Notes under the pieces: model-generated
Database searches by the model: none
Told to the model about the DNA's origin: nothing
Seen by the model: the letters and a program-made list of their open reading frames with translations, nothing else
Assembly (NCBI GenBank): GCA_963969365.1
Contig: OZ017755.1
Coordinates: 682,001 to 746,000 of the forward strand
Direction of reading: 5' to 3'
Source of the DNA: Asterochloris sp. CNOR1
Taxonomy: Eukaryota > Chlorophyta > Trebouxiophyceae > Trebouxiales > Trebouxiaceae
DNA length: 64,000 nucleotides
Position numbers and translations under genes: made by a program
Part shown: piece by piece, positions 25,201 to 38,100 of the stretch
How positions within the stretch are numbered: the first letter of the stretch is position 1
Layout: every line of letters starts with the position of its first letter

Positions 25201-28200
25201 CTGTCCCCAGTGCAGTGCAGGTGCATGTTGCAGGTTCTGTTCGGGGGCAGGGCTGTCTTCTGGGCAGCAGGGACCTTGTGTGGGAGTCTGGATGGAGCTG
25301 GTGGTGGTGACCCCTGAGACTGGGACCCCGTTGGCCTGCAAGGCCTGCGACAGCTGCCCATTGTTGACGGCAGTCTGGATCGCGTTCTGGGCCTGCTGTG
25401 CGTCCCCTGAGGCGCTGTTGATCAACACCTGGACCTGGGTGCCGGAGCCAGACTGCAGGGGCGGCGAGAAGGCTCAGGGACAGTCTGTCTGGGCAAGGGC
25501 AAGAGGAAGGGTTATGTTAACATTTTGGCAGGCAGAAGGCAACAAGAAGGGTTGTGTGAGAGAGTGAGGCAGGCAGGCAGCGGCGCATGGGCCAAGGCAA
25601 CTGAGAGGGGCAACAGCAGCTTTGCAACGAGGGGGTGGCCTGCCTGCTGACAGCAAGCCACTCTGTGTGCACGCATGACCAGCATCAGGACAGAGCAGTG
25701 CCTGCACCTGCGCAGTGGGCTTTTGAACCCCACACACAGCACACACACCTGCAGGAGCCTGCGGCCAGCCTGGCTGCTGGTGGAGAACGCAGGCGCAGAG
25801 GCAGCCTGTGCCAGGCTCTGGGCACTGCCCAGGCTGAGATCTGCGGCAGTGTACCCTGGCGGCAGCACTTGCAGCACGGACTGGATGATGTTCTGCTCAT
25901 CTGCCTGGCTCAGGGGCAGAGACAGGTTGGCATCGGCCAGGATGAGGTTGGCCGTCAGCTGGACAGGTGAGGGCCCTGGCGCTGGAGGGAATTGAGTCTG
26001 TAGCGGGGCAGGCGCTGGTGCCGTGGCGGCTGGTGGTGGTGCAGGAGTGGGCGCGCCCTGCTGTGGCGCAGTGGCAGGTACTGCAGGCAGGCAGCAGTAG
26101 GTCAGCAGCAGCCTTTTGAAGCGCAAAAGACAGGCAGGTGGGCTGGCTCGCAGGTGCAGACTGGTCAGGTGTTTGAGGTGCTCAACATGGCACTCAGACA
26201 GTGGAAGCATGGGCAGGCTTGCAAGCAGGTGGGCTGTTGACGGAGGGGACATGCATGTATTGGGTGCTGGGTGCGGGGCGAGGGAGGCTCTGCCAAGGCC
26301 TGCGGTTGCAGGCAGCTGCAGGCACAGCTGAGTCATGTGGTGAGCACTCTACTGCTGAGTGTACAGCCAGCAAAGGGGAGGCTGAGCTAGAGCGGTGCAG
26401 GCACTGTCATCACGAGGGCCGCTGCTGTTCACGCAGACAAGAAGCGGGTGAGGCGGACCTGTGCCCGCTGCCAGCTGGCCTGGCGCAGGTTGGGGAGCAG
26501 GTGGCTGGAATGCTGGTGATGCCAAGGCAGCTCCCTCCGGTACTGGAGCTGGAGCTGGAGCCTGGAGCTCTAGCTGGGAGACTGGTTGAGGGGCTGGTGC
26601 AGTTGAGAGCAGGCCCGGCAGGACGCCAAGCAGTGGTTGTGCTGCCGGTTGTGGTGCTGGTCCAGGCAGGGCTGCCAGACCTTGCATGGGTGCTGGTGCG
26701 GGCACGACCGCCACCGAGGTTGACGGCGCGGGGGCGGGGGCTTGTAGGAAGAAGGCGGCCGGCGCGGGTGCTGGCGCCCTGAGCAGGCCCAGCAGGCCCG
26801 GCAGGAACACTGCTGCGGGTGCTGGGGCTGGTGCCTGCAGCGGCGCTGGTGCTGGAGCCTGCAGGGGCGCTGGTGCTGGTGCCTGCAGCGGCGCTGGTGC
26901 TGGCACAGTTGCCCGCAATGGCGCCGGTGCCGGCACGGCCAACACCCCGGCACCCAGCAGCAGAGGTGCTGGTGCAGGGGCCTGCGCTGCCGCCAGGGGG
27001 GCTGGAGCGGGGCCCCTGGCTGCCAGCAGCGGTGCCAGGGCCGGCGCTGCGGCTGCCAAGCTGAGAGGGGCCGGTGCAGGCGCCTCAAGCGCATAACTGG
27101 GGGCCAGCGCTGGCGCTGTCAGGTTGGCTGCTGGGGCCAGGGCAGGGAGCCCGGGTGTGGGCACCACTGTCAGCTGCTGGAAAGCGAGCCCATTGTCTGA
27201 GAAGGTCTGCTGGAGGCGCCCATTGCTGGCGGCGTCCGTCAGAGCGGTGGTGACATTGGCTGCATCGCCGGGCAGGGCGCGCACCAGCACCTGGGCCAGC
27301 ACCAAGGGGGACACTGCCTGCAGGGGGTTAGGAAACAGCGAGTCAGCCAGGCTGGGCATGTGTGGATCTGACACAAGGCACAGCACAAGCAGCAGGCACA
27401 GGTGCTGGGCAGCAGCTTGACACTGCTGGCAGACTTTGCGCTGTGCTACAGGCAGTGGCAGGCTCAGGCATGCACCATGGAGCAGTGCTCATTGGCTGAG
27501 AACAAGTAAGGATGACGGTGCCCACCTGCTGCTGCTGCTGGCGGAGGCGGCGGCCGGCAGGCTGGGCATGCCCTGCGCCAGAGCTGCTGACTTGGCCGAT
27601 GGTGATGTCGGCGGCTGAGTAGTTCATGGGGCCGATGATGGCCAAGATGCTCTGCTGGATGCGGTTGAGGTCGCCCTGCCCCAGAGGGTTGCCAAAGCTC
27701 TGGTTGGACAGGCTGCCCAGGGTGAGATTAAAGGCGACTGTGTTGAGGGAGAAGGCAGGGGAGGGGACTGGCGGGGGAGCCTGCAGCGGGGCGGGGCCGG
27801 GCGCAGGGGCGGCACCTGTCGCGTTGCTCCTGGACGGCGAGGGTGCTGGGGCAGCCTGCGTCGCGTTGCTCCTGGCGGGAGCCGGCGCCGGCGCTGTCAG
27901 CAGCCCGGCAGAAGGCGCTGGGCCCTGACCAAAGGGCACTGCCTCGCCTGTCAGGCCTGACGTGGAGTTGCGGGTCACGTTGACGCCAGTGATCTGCAGG
28001 CCTGCAGGCAGGGGCACAGCAGCGACCACCTCCGGGGCACATCCTGCCGCCTCCAGATGCCGACCGCCTGTGGCTTAGCAGGCATTGGTCCCCGCAATGG
28101 CACACCTCCTGCGCATATCCTGCTGCCTTAGGGCACCAGCCACTTGCTCTTGCAGGCATGCCTTGATGCATGCACAGGTGCCTGTGTGATGACAGTCCTT

Positions 28201-29444
28201 GACCCTCCTGCGCTCTGCTCTACGCAGGGCAGGCAGATCACTGGCTTGTGGGAGTGGTGGGCCTTGGTTGTGTGTGCAGTGTATGTGGGCTTGTGCAGGG
28301 CTCTAGTGCTTGCAACCCATGCATGCCGCATGCTGGGCATGCTGCCCACCATGCACCAAGCCCTTGCTGGGCCCATCAACCCTGCTGGATGCTGCCAACC
28401 AGCTGGCATGCGCAGCTGCATGCCCGCCCTGCGCAACCCGATGCTTATGCAAAGCCCCTGCAAACCAAGTTTGTAGACTCACTTAGTTGGCCCCACTGCG
28501 TCTGCAGCTTCCCATTGAACAGGCTGTTGTAGATGGTGTCGATCTCCTGTTGAGCACGGCTTTGCAATGTTTGGATGGTCACACCCAGGTTCACGCCGGG
28601 CTGCCCATTGCCGAGGCCGGTCCCCCCGGACGCGCTCTGCAGACACAGCAGCAAAAGCCCGTCAGTCGGCAGATGTCCTGGTGCTGTGCTCTCTGCTTGT
28701 CTGGTGCCTATCTAGGCGAGGCAGCCGGCGCAGCATGCCCAACAGCTGGCCTGTGCACCAGTCTGCACAACGTCTGGGTTCTCTGAAGGCCTGCTACCCT
28801 GCAGCTCACATGCAAGGCCGATAGCTGCAGACCTGTATTCAACGACTGGTGGAGGCACATCCGTGCAGGCTGGCAGGGGTGCTCACCGCTGCGAGCGCGC
28901 CCTGGTCCTGAATGGAGATCTGGCTGGCCTGGGTGCCGTCGGCCAGCAGGTTGGCGATGCCCTGCCCAATGGTGCTGGCCTTGGTGCTGTTGAAGGGCTG
29001 GATGGTGCTGCCGTACACCTCCATGTCCAGGTTGATCTGCGCATTGGGGGTGCCTGCAGGGGACGGAGGGGATGGGCAGTGAGAAAGTCTCTGGAGGGAT
29101 TTTTCCCCAAGGTACTACAGGATGAGGACAGCTGGCAGGTGAGTGCAAAATAAGTGTTCCACAAATACTGTTCTGCAGACTGACTTCGAGCTGCGAGTGC
29201 AGTCCAGCCTGCCGACTCATCATGTACTTTAACGACATGAGCCAGGGTGCCCTTGCTGCATGGTGGCAGTTCCCAGCCAGCTGGCTGCCACAGGGACAGG
29301 TATGTGCTAGCAGTTGAGCCAACTGGCCTGCTTCAGCTGAGGCAGTGGTACCCCGTGACAGGGCCAGTCCTCACTTTGGGCTCTCACAGATGCGGCTAGT
29401 GCCAAAAGCACTGCCATGACTGCGACGCCCATGCGGGAGGCCAT
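22247..29444 (-). CDS. receptor-like protein: signal peptide, alpha/beta modules, AP/SP-rich linkers, one TM span, RTNSG tail
   Basis: Twelve exons, all phases matching: 29444-29375, 29053-28887, 28636-28483, 28001-27526, 27317-26459, 26080-25749, 25452-25275, 24944-24663, 24182-24051, 23552-23394, 23065-22710, 22411-22247; 1109 residues. Signal peptide: MASRMGVAVMAVLLALAASV. The ectodomain carries three related modules of about 110 residues. Modules 2 and 3 share an IQ-S-(I/V)L helix before YSAADITI / YTAADLSL, a GRRL(R/L)Q linker, then a helix with NGRLQQ / NGQLSQ and a closing NG(L/V) strand. Between them lie Ala-Pro linkers with APAPAPLQ repeated and (S)PSP runs, likely hydroxyproline O-glycosylated; several N-x-S/T sites are present. 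The TM span (about 822-848) reads WAVAPIVVGALICLALVG then VLLFCCVW, followed by the stop-transfer RPRKQRKKQ. The 260-residue tail repeats RTNSG/RTPSG. Not assigned to a named protein. Confidence 0.85.
24321..24375 (+). repeat. 16-bp minisatellite in intron
   Basis: Three and a half copies of TGCAGCAGGGTGTCAC (the second with GG for GT) in intron 8 of the receptor-like gene. Confidence 0.9.
26640..27090 (-). repeat. Ala-Pro repeat tract within exon 5 of receptor-like gene
   Basis: Degenerate GC-rich repeat coding for (Ala-Pro)n with units LQAPAPAP on the minus strand. It also keeps all six frames largely open, so several long antisense ORFs here are artefacts. Confidence 0.85.
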
Positions 29445-29953
29445 TGCGGCGGTTTTCCGGTCCTCCTGCCAGACGCCCTGCACCTTTGAGTTTATGAAGT
29501 GTTCATAGATGCTGCTGCGCAATCATGGATCATGCCATGCACAGATGGCATGTAAGGAGCGTTTGCACTCAACATTTTGCATGACTTGCAAGCACTACCT
29601 GGCTCAGCTGCTCAAGAGGTGAAGCCTCTGCCCCCGGTGCTGAACCACCGGCGAAGTGTTGAAGCAATCGCCCGCCAAGGGAAGGGATTCCCCTGCTGAC
29701 CTGGAGGCAAGCTGCTTGATACTCCCCGGGCCCTAACCAACTGCTCAACTACCCTGATCACAGCGGAGGGTCTGCACAGCAGAGGCAAGGTTTGCAATGC
29801 AGTTCTTGTGGGACAGATCCCGCTGCCTTGGACTCCCCTAGCTTGCTGGTCAGCGGCCTTGTAAAAGTGAGTTACTAATAAGGACCCATGCGACACCCCT
29901 GACCTACACCAACTGCCTCAGCTATTGCATGCCCAACTTTGACTTGGAATCAA

Positions 29954-31529
29954 ATGCACATGACAATGTCGCGATCCCTGGGAATGCCTGTCTTTGCCGC
30001 TGATCAGTTGCAACTCCGCGTCTTGTGGCAAGGACCACAAGGTGAGTACTGCAAACGTTTGCAGCTGCAGCCAACCGAGCCATGGCTATCAGATGCACAT
30101 CTGCCAGCCTGTTCTGACCGCATTATTAGAGAGTTTGAATTTGGCCCACCGCAGCAGAGCTTGAATACTGTCCTCACCACAGATGCAAACCAGAACATCT
30201 CAGCACCATACGGATAATCCCCAAGAGTGGGACTGCTGTGTGCAACACGCTGGCGGTAGCAGAACTGGGGAGAGGCGCAGAATGTGATTCAAACCTCTCG
30301 TGTGGCCCTCTGTTGGAAGCAGGTGGAAGACCTGAAGGCAGAGCTTGAGGGTGGCCCCAGGAGAGTGGCCTTCACAAGAATTCATGGATGCTCTGAAGCA
30401 CAAGGCCACAGGTGAGACCTGCAAATGCTGTACTGGGCTTGCCTGCATCAGTATTAGAGCTGAGGGCAAGATCTGGAGCAAATGTTGTTCTGAGAGGGCT
30501 GCAAAGGTTCAGCTACATAGTCACTAAAGCCAGCAAGGCTCTGAGCGGCAAACATTCCATTTCCTGCTACTGGGGGGGTCAGGTATGCTCTGAATGTGTG
30601 GCCCAGGTGTAAACTGCGCATGCTGTGGTGCACTGTTGGGGCTGGCCATGCATGGGTGAGCGGGCTTTGGCAGGGCTGCATGTATCACGCTGCATGCCAC
30701 GTGTTCAGGGTCCTGCCACCAGGGAGCTCTGGATGTATTGAAGCCCTAGCCTACCGATGAGGTGTGCACAGGCTGTGGTCGACCTGTTGGGTCTGCCTGC
30801 AGTGGAAGTGGTTGAGGGCAGCTTCTAAAGTGATCAGCTACTGGCAGGGCTGCAGGGGTTGTTGTGCATAGCCAGCATGCCTCTTGGAAGGCATGGTTCA
30901 GACCTGTGGGTGAGGAGAGGCCACACATCATGCCTGCCAACTTGACTGGGGCAAGCTGCAGCGTGCAGCGCCATAGGGTTGGTGAACTGGCTGCAAGTAG
31001 CTGACATCCTGGCGAGACCGGTCTGGGACAGATGCAAGGCCAGGCACGCATGGCTGATGCCGGCCATTTGCAGCTTCTGTTGACCGAGCGGCACACCAAG
31101 AGATGAGCAGCTGGCTGCACAGCGGTGTGATGGGTTGAGATGGCTGCTCTGACCCTGAGGCCTGTAACGCCCCAGAGGCAGAGGATAGCCCCCCACACAG
31201 CAGTCTCCAGGTACCCAATTTTGCACCTAACAAAGCCACAGTGATCCGGCGTAACTCCAGTGTGCGGACTGTGCCCACCTACATGCCCTGGGCTGACCTG
31301 GCATGTGCTCTACAGGGGTAGCCATCTCTCCATGCCAGGGTGCGCAAGCAAGAGGACCTGTGACAGTGGCCATGATGCATCAAGCAGCAGCAAGTGCAGT
31401 TGTATGTTATGGCCTGCATGAAAGGCCTCTTGTTGTACCTTCCAGGGCTGCTGGCTCATGCAGTCCCCTGTCCAAGCGCAGCAGGGCATGGCTCAGCTGA
31501 CCAGACACGACACCAGGATTCACCCCTAA
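29954..31529 (+). CDS. possible small multi-exon gene, unrecognised
   Basis: Weak evidence. An opening exon from ATG 29954 reads MSRSLGMPVFAADQLQLRVL and ends at a good donor (about 30041). Later coding-looking stretches are at about 30321-30411 (VEDLKAELEGG, or in another frame PGEWPSQEFMDALKH) and 31213-31310 (VPNFAPNKATVIRRNSSVRT), with a possible end near 31527-31529 (QQGMAQLTRHDTRIHP). The phases do not all fit, and I do not recognise a family. It lies between two minus-strand genes; if it is not a gene, 29.45-32.1 kb is intergenic. Confidence 0.25.
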
Positions 31530-31833
31530 GGCTGCTGGCCTTGCGGGTCGCCAGAACAGAGCAGCGCATCAAGGCTGTGATTATGCGCAGAGGGACTGCA
31601 AAGCCCAGCTAGCTGTTATGCCTGCCACCTGAAGTCCCTAAAGGTTTGGGGTCTCTGAAGATTTGCAATCTCAGGACCTGCTGGGGAGGGTGCATCCCTT
31701 CACCAAGCTGTCTGCTTGGAAGGTACCCCTGTAAGCTCCAGGTTTTAAACTGCATACGTGTTGCATAGCATCAACAGGTCAAGCAATCTTCATCTGGCTC
31801 AGCTTGCAGACTTGGACCCCTGTGGACAGATAG

Positions 31834-31863
31834 GCAGACAGACAGACAGACAGTCAGACAGAT
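31834..31863 (+). repeat. (CAGA)n microsatellite
   Basis: About seven units of CAGA with one CAGT, in the spacer downstream of the GAF-PAS kinase gene. Confidence 0.9.
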
Positions 31864-32111
31864 GAGGGATCATTCAGCCTCTGTGGCTAGGCATGAGTTC
31901 TGGTACATGCATCTCTTTTGATGTTGTTCTACCTCAGGCCCATCAATGAAACACAACGCTGATGGGATCATACACAACAAGGCAAAAGATGAACAATGGT
32001 ACCAGGCAGGTGACAGAACATCAGCATGATGAAAGCCAAATGATGAGCTCATCTGCAGGCTTACTACTTGCTGGCAGCCAGCTCCAGGTGCCGGCATACA
32101 GGGCAATGCTT

Positions 32112-35100
32112 TCAGGCTGAGATGCAGGTGAGCTGGCTGAGCGACAAAGTAGATCGCAGCATACTGTCGAGATCCTCAACGATTGCTGCAAAGGGGGGGC
32201 GGGCTGAAGGGTCTGCCAGCAGGCAGCGGCGCCCCAAAGCCTGCAGCAAGGCAGCTCATGCTGAAGACATGGCAGACCTTGACGTTGTTTGACTGCATGG
32301 AGCAGGGTGCGATGCAGCGCAGCTGGCAAATACGCTCCTGGTTCTGTGCTGCCTGGCTTGGCTCACCGCGTAGTAGGCTGGGGCAGAGTCAGGGAACTGG
32401 GGGGATTTGCCATCAATGGCGACAGCTTGCACCACACGAACATATGCCAGGCCTGCCCAGGCACGCCGCCCGCTCAGCATCTCCCAGAGCAGCACGCCAA
32501 AGGACCTGCAGGTGCAGGCACTGCTCAATCAGAAGCACAGCATCGTTGTAGCTTGTAGATATTCTTGTGTAGCTGACAGATGCAATTTGTGCAAGCATGT
32601 GTAGACATTGGAGTCTACACTCACCAGACATCTGTCGCAGGGGTGAGCTGCCCCTCTGTCATCATTTCAGGCGGCTGCAGGGCACAGAGGCAGAAAGCAA
32701 GTCGTAAGGGAACTCGAGCAAGAGTTTGACGTAAGCCGGCAGAGAGTCAGGGCTGCCTGGGAATGCGCTCAAGCAGTGTGGACAGGGGAGCTCCCACCAT
32801 GTGGGTGCATGTCCCGTAGGAGTTTGTCATTCTCTCCTTCTGCACCCTCCTGCTGATGCCAAAATCTGAGATCTGCACCACAGCCACAATGGGGGAGGTT
32901 TAGAGGTGCCAGCACTGTGATCCAGCATTGCAGGTGGCAGCAGAAGGCCAGGGTTTGCAGCAGCACAGTGCGGCGGCTGCAGCGTACCCTGCCCTGGCCA
33001 TGCAACCAGACAGCAAAGATACAGTGCTGCGTCCATGCAGATGCTCAGGGCCTGCAGCCAGTTTGCGCAGACGGCGCCAGCTGCACTGCACCTTGGCCAC
33101 AAAGCCACGCAGGTCGCTGGTCGTCTTCTCAGCGCTGTCCAGCAGAACATTGCTGCCAGTCAGGTCGCCGTGCACCACGCACACGCTGTGCAGCCAGCGC
33201 ATAGCCTCTGCAATCTCCCGCGCAGTCTGCAGAATGGTGCGCAGGCAGGGGCTGCTGAGCTCATGGGAGGCCTCCTCCAGGAACCAGCCCCGGTCGATGG
33301 CATCCTGCAGGGCAGCAACATGCTCATGAGTAGCCTGCCAGGCGTGCTTGAGAGGGCTGCTTCAGGGCAACAGCCCTCTTCAAAGCACCCCACAGGGAGG
33401 CTGGCAGACCCGCAACTGGCTGCCCTCACACATGAGCTGTCAAATGTCAGCAATCCCATGCTTTGTGCTGCGCCGCTGTCCATCATATTGCTGGGCCTTT
33501 TGCTGACGGCAGCACACAGCTCAGAGGTCACCCAGAGCAGACAGCATGGCACGCCATCATCCTGCGCAGCAACAAGCAGCCACCACAGGCCAAGGCAGGC
33601 CCAGCCCGCTGCCAGCCATGGGCAAGCGGAGCTTGCCTGCTGCAGCAGGCACGCATGAGCAGGCATGGACCCCACTGTTGTGACTGTGAGCCAGCTCAGT
33701 GCCCAGCACAAGAGCTTGGGGGCAGCGTAGAGGCTGCCCCTGCAGGGCAGCTGGCACAGGGGAGCCTGCTGCCTCCTGCAGCCTATAGAGGAAACACCTG
33801 CTTGCATTGGCAGACGCTGCACAGCAGGGTGGATAACAACTGCAGCATCTTGCGAGGAGCTTGCCTGAAGGCTGCCCTTAGTGGCCAGCTCGTTGATCAT
33901 CCACATCACAGGGTAGGAGGAGGCTTGGACAATGGCAGGCTCATTCTCCTTTGGGGTGACGTGCTGGATGGAGCTGGCAGAGTCGCACAGGACTTTCTCG
34001 GACTTCAGGCGACTCTGCATGGCACAAATGGCAGATGTAGAAGCAGACTGCTTGGACTCCTCAATGGACAAGATTGGAAGTGCTGCTTAGGCACCTCTGC
34101 TGCCTGCGTCGCACATACAGCATGGCTTATGCAAGGGGGCGAGACCGAGCATGCATGCTGCGGGTGGGGGCGGCAGATCTACAGTGCAGCACGCAGGCTG
34201 CAACATGGGCAGGAGGGTGCATCAGCCCTCTGTGCAGGGCCGACACCTTGTTCTGCTGCACATAGGCAGCTGCCACAGGCAGGGGTGTACAGTTTGGCCG
34301 AAACTCTCCAGCCCAGACACCGCACAGGACGCCGATGGCGGCCGGAGGCGCATGATGGTCGTGCTTGTACTTTCTGACAACAAGCAATGCGCCTGCAGCA
34401 TTCTGTGCCGAGAAGGGCACGCTGTCAGCGGGCGCAAGCATTGAGCATTGAGCATCACAGCCTTAGGCATGGTGGAGTGCACATGCATCAGCTCTCACAT
34501 CGTCCTGGAACGTGCCATAGGCCAGGCAGCGTACAATGTTGGGGTGCACCACTCCCCTGGTCAGCTGGACCTCCCACGGGGTGCCATCTTCAGTGCGCCG
34601 GACGTGCTCAAACATCTCTGCGCGGATAATCTGCAGCAGGAGCAGGGTGGGGTCCTAGGCTGCTACAACAGGCAGCAGGGCTTGGTCTCTGCAGGCAGGG
34701 GTCCTGCATGATGTTAGAGCCAGGCTCACTGCTGCTCTGACTAGCACCGCCTGCCAGACAATAGTGCAGCACAAGGCAGAGCATCCCATGTCAGTGTGCC
34801 CTTGCTACATCGAAGGCGACTGACACTAACACATGTGCTGCTACACTGGCAGGGCCAAGACATGCTGGAGGTGAGGCACGACGCAGAGGCGCTGCCATGT
34901 GCAGCCACACTGAGCAAGGCACAACAGACTGTGGGCACCCGCAAGCAATGCTTGCCTTGATGGCTACCAGGCAATTCTGCCAGCGTCCCCAGTGCACACG
35001 CGCAAAGCCGCCCCGGCCAATGAGCGGCCCCAGGCGGACCGACCGCCAGTCAGCGTTGCCAGTGGGGACTGCAGAACCAGAAATGCAGCTGCACGGCATG

Positions 35101-38100
35101 TAAACTTGCCAAAGCAATCTGAGCAGATCGACCACAGCAAGACTTGTGACAAAGGGCGAGCGTGAGCTAGGAATGCAGAAGCAGAGGGGCCGCCACAGAC
35201 ACAGCGACCTCAGCACGCAAGCAGGCACACAGGTGTGAGGTATGCAGCACTACAGCTGGGTGTTGCAGCTCGGGAGAATATTGTTACAGGCCGCTGCCAG
35301 GCTCCACAAACAGCCTGGCAGCTCAGCAGGCAGACAAACATCGCATTCTACCACCTGAGTGGTGTCAGCAACAGCCTACCTTGCACGCTCTTGGCAGGCA
35401 ACTTCCAGTGGGGGTCGGCCTGCACCCTGGTGCTGCACATGCTCTTCTCACGGCCCACGCTCCCCGGCGCCTTGCCGACATGAGGCTGGGCGGACAATCG
35501 CCTCACGACCACAAACCAGTAGTCGTGACTGGTAGACGTGTCGTTGGTGTTCCCTGCCAGGAAAGCCGGGGTGCCCAGCTGAGCTCCCGCTGGCACCAGG
35601 TCGTCTAAGTCTGTGATGCTGCCAGGCCTGCATAATATATGTCAGACTTGGGGCTGATTGCTCCCCAGAGGTGGAGTATGGGGGACAGAAGTAAAAGCAG
35701 AAAGGCGAAAGCTTCAAAGTTGTCCATAAATAGGCAGGTGCATGGCAAAGATGTTGGCGCTGCACCTGACTTCCAGCAGGCAGTGTGGACTGTAGCCGTC
35801 CCTGCCCGTGCAGCAGCTGACTGGTGCACTGAAAGGCCAGCCACCGGAGAGTGCAGCCTTGAAGTGGGCTTCTGGGTGTTCCTGCAGCCCAACGTCCTTT
35901 TCAGGCATTGCCAGAATTGCAATATCAGGGCCGCAGAGGCCAGGGAGGGCATAGAGGCCACCAAGAATGCCTGTTTCACGCGCGGCATTGAGCAGGTCAC
36001 CAAGGGCAGGCAAGTCAAAGCCGGCTGCTTATACTTGATGCGTTACATGCTGCTGCTTTGTCACCACGCTTTTGTAAGAGGGGGAGCAATTACAAGAAGA
36101 ATAAGCAGGCTTGTGCAGCTTACCACCACGCCTGGCATGGCAAATAGGGACCAAAGGCTGGCACCTTCAGCATTGTGCCCCGAGACCTTGCAGGCCTCTT
36201 CATTTGCCCAGATGACCTTCCACCCAGGCATTCTCACGTCCACCAGCAACATGCCCTGCTTGGTGCAGATGCTGGGGCGAGAGGGCCTCTCAGGAGCCTA
36301 CAGGCAGGGCACACAGCGGTGGTAGCCCTGAAATGGAAAGCCAATGGTCAAGCCCTACAAATTGATTGGCCAATGCCTTTGAGCAGCTGCAGGCTCCAGC
36401 AAGGGCCTCTGGGGAGGCCTGCAGGTGCAGCATCCACAAGATCTGATAGGGAGCCTGCACTGCTTGGACATGCATCTGTTTACATGCTGCACCAAGCCTC
36501 TGCAGCCCCTAGGTAGCCTGCAGGTGCAGCAAGCACAGCTGGCCAGGCTCTGACAGGTTGCTTGCCCATGCAGCTGATCTCATGCTGCCCCTGAGCCAAG
36601 CAGCCACAGAAGTCTGCTGAGCACTCTGCCTCATGCTGCACAGGTCAAGTCAAGGCACACAGGGTGGGTGCCACATTTACAAGCTTGAAGTCCGGGCCCA
36701 TCAACATTGGGGGTTAGGGTTTAGATGGCAAGAAGCTGAGGTGGCCCTCACCGACTTGCTCAGGACGTTTGCCTCTATGTCCCTTACAACAAGCTCCGTG
36801 ACATTGGCCAGCAGCTTGACAGTGGCTGTGTCCACTTCCCTGGGCTCCTGATAGAGCAGGCACCTTCAGCAGAGACTGATGGCTGCTCAGCAAGAAGAAA
36901 TTTGCGGCAAAGGGTTTTGCATGGTGTACATATCGTGTTGTACATATCACTGCAATGCTGGGAGCGCCCTGATATGTGCCACCGAGATGAAGCAGCTTGG
37001 GGCTTGCTGACGAAGCATGCTTGCTGAAGCAGAATCTGGCTGAGTGCCAGGAGATGCCAAAAGTCCAGCAGCAGAGCCGGCAGATAGAGCCTGGCTGACA
37101 GCATGCGCACACTCGCAGCACAGCTGGCAAGCACAGCCCGCTGGCTTCAAGCACATGCCAGCAGCACAGCTGGCAGACACAGCCAAGCTGACAGCATGAG
37201 CATGGCAGCAGGGCAGTGAGCAGATGAGACTTACAGGACGCCGACCCGGTACCCGCTGGTGAGGACCAGAGGGGCGCCCACATACGTTCGTATGCCAAGA
37301 GGCCCTCTGACCCACTCCTTCTGGCTGAACCTGAGCGGCACACAGACTGTGCTCGGCACAGAGCTCTTGCTCTTAGTTGGTCATGCTCTGGTAGAAGGCA
37401 GGGATGCATGTGCAGGCTGGGTGCGTGGCAGCTTTAGGCAGCCCCACTGTGAACGGGGGCCCCAGGTCGTGTGTAGGCTGTCAACCAGGAAAACATGAAC
37501 CTGGCCAAGCACACAGACGCACTGCTGCCCATGCAGACAAATGCTTGAAGAATGAGTTCTGGCCAGCCATCTGCTCTGACATGCTGCAAGCTTGAACAGA
37601 TCAGGCATCACCAGAGGGCACCAGCCCACATTACCTTGCATCTTCATACGTGTCTGGCAGAACGAGGACCTCTGGGTGGGGGGGTAGCAGCGTCCAGGGG
37701 CAGGCGGACTGCACATGAGGGTGCTGCTTGTAGGGGAAGCCCTTGGTGTGGCTGAAGATCTCTGTGCACTTTGCGGAGAGCAGGTCAATGATGACGACGG
37801 GCGCCTACAGATAAGAGAGGAGAGTGTGCCCTGCGGTTGGGGCAGAAAACGGCTGCCTGACAACCAGAAAGTGATGGAGGCAGGTGCCTGCAGGCCAGAG
37901 ACGCAGAGACACCACAATGAAAGCCAGTGAAAGCCGTGCTGAGCTGCCTGAGCTTGACGCAGACAGGCGCAAGAGAAGCAGAAGCACTGGAATACAGTGC
38001 AAGCAGCTGACGGCCGCCAGCCCTGTCCAGCAAGTAGAGAGGCGAACTGGCTGGGCTGCGGCAGCACAGGCTGCAGCAGCATAGGCTGCTTGCCTCACAA

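Noticed and set aside
26686-27096. Gly-Ala repeat open frames on the plus strand
   Set aside because: Mirror of the Ala-Pro repeat exon of the minus-strand receptor-like gene; the sense frame has the matching splice phases.
36709-36726. Interstitial telomere marking a chromosome fusion
   Set aside because: Only about two degenerate TTTAGGG units; chance or a telo-box-like motif is simpler.
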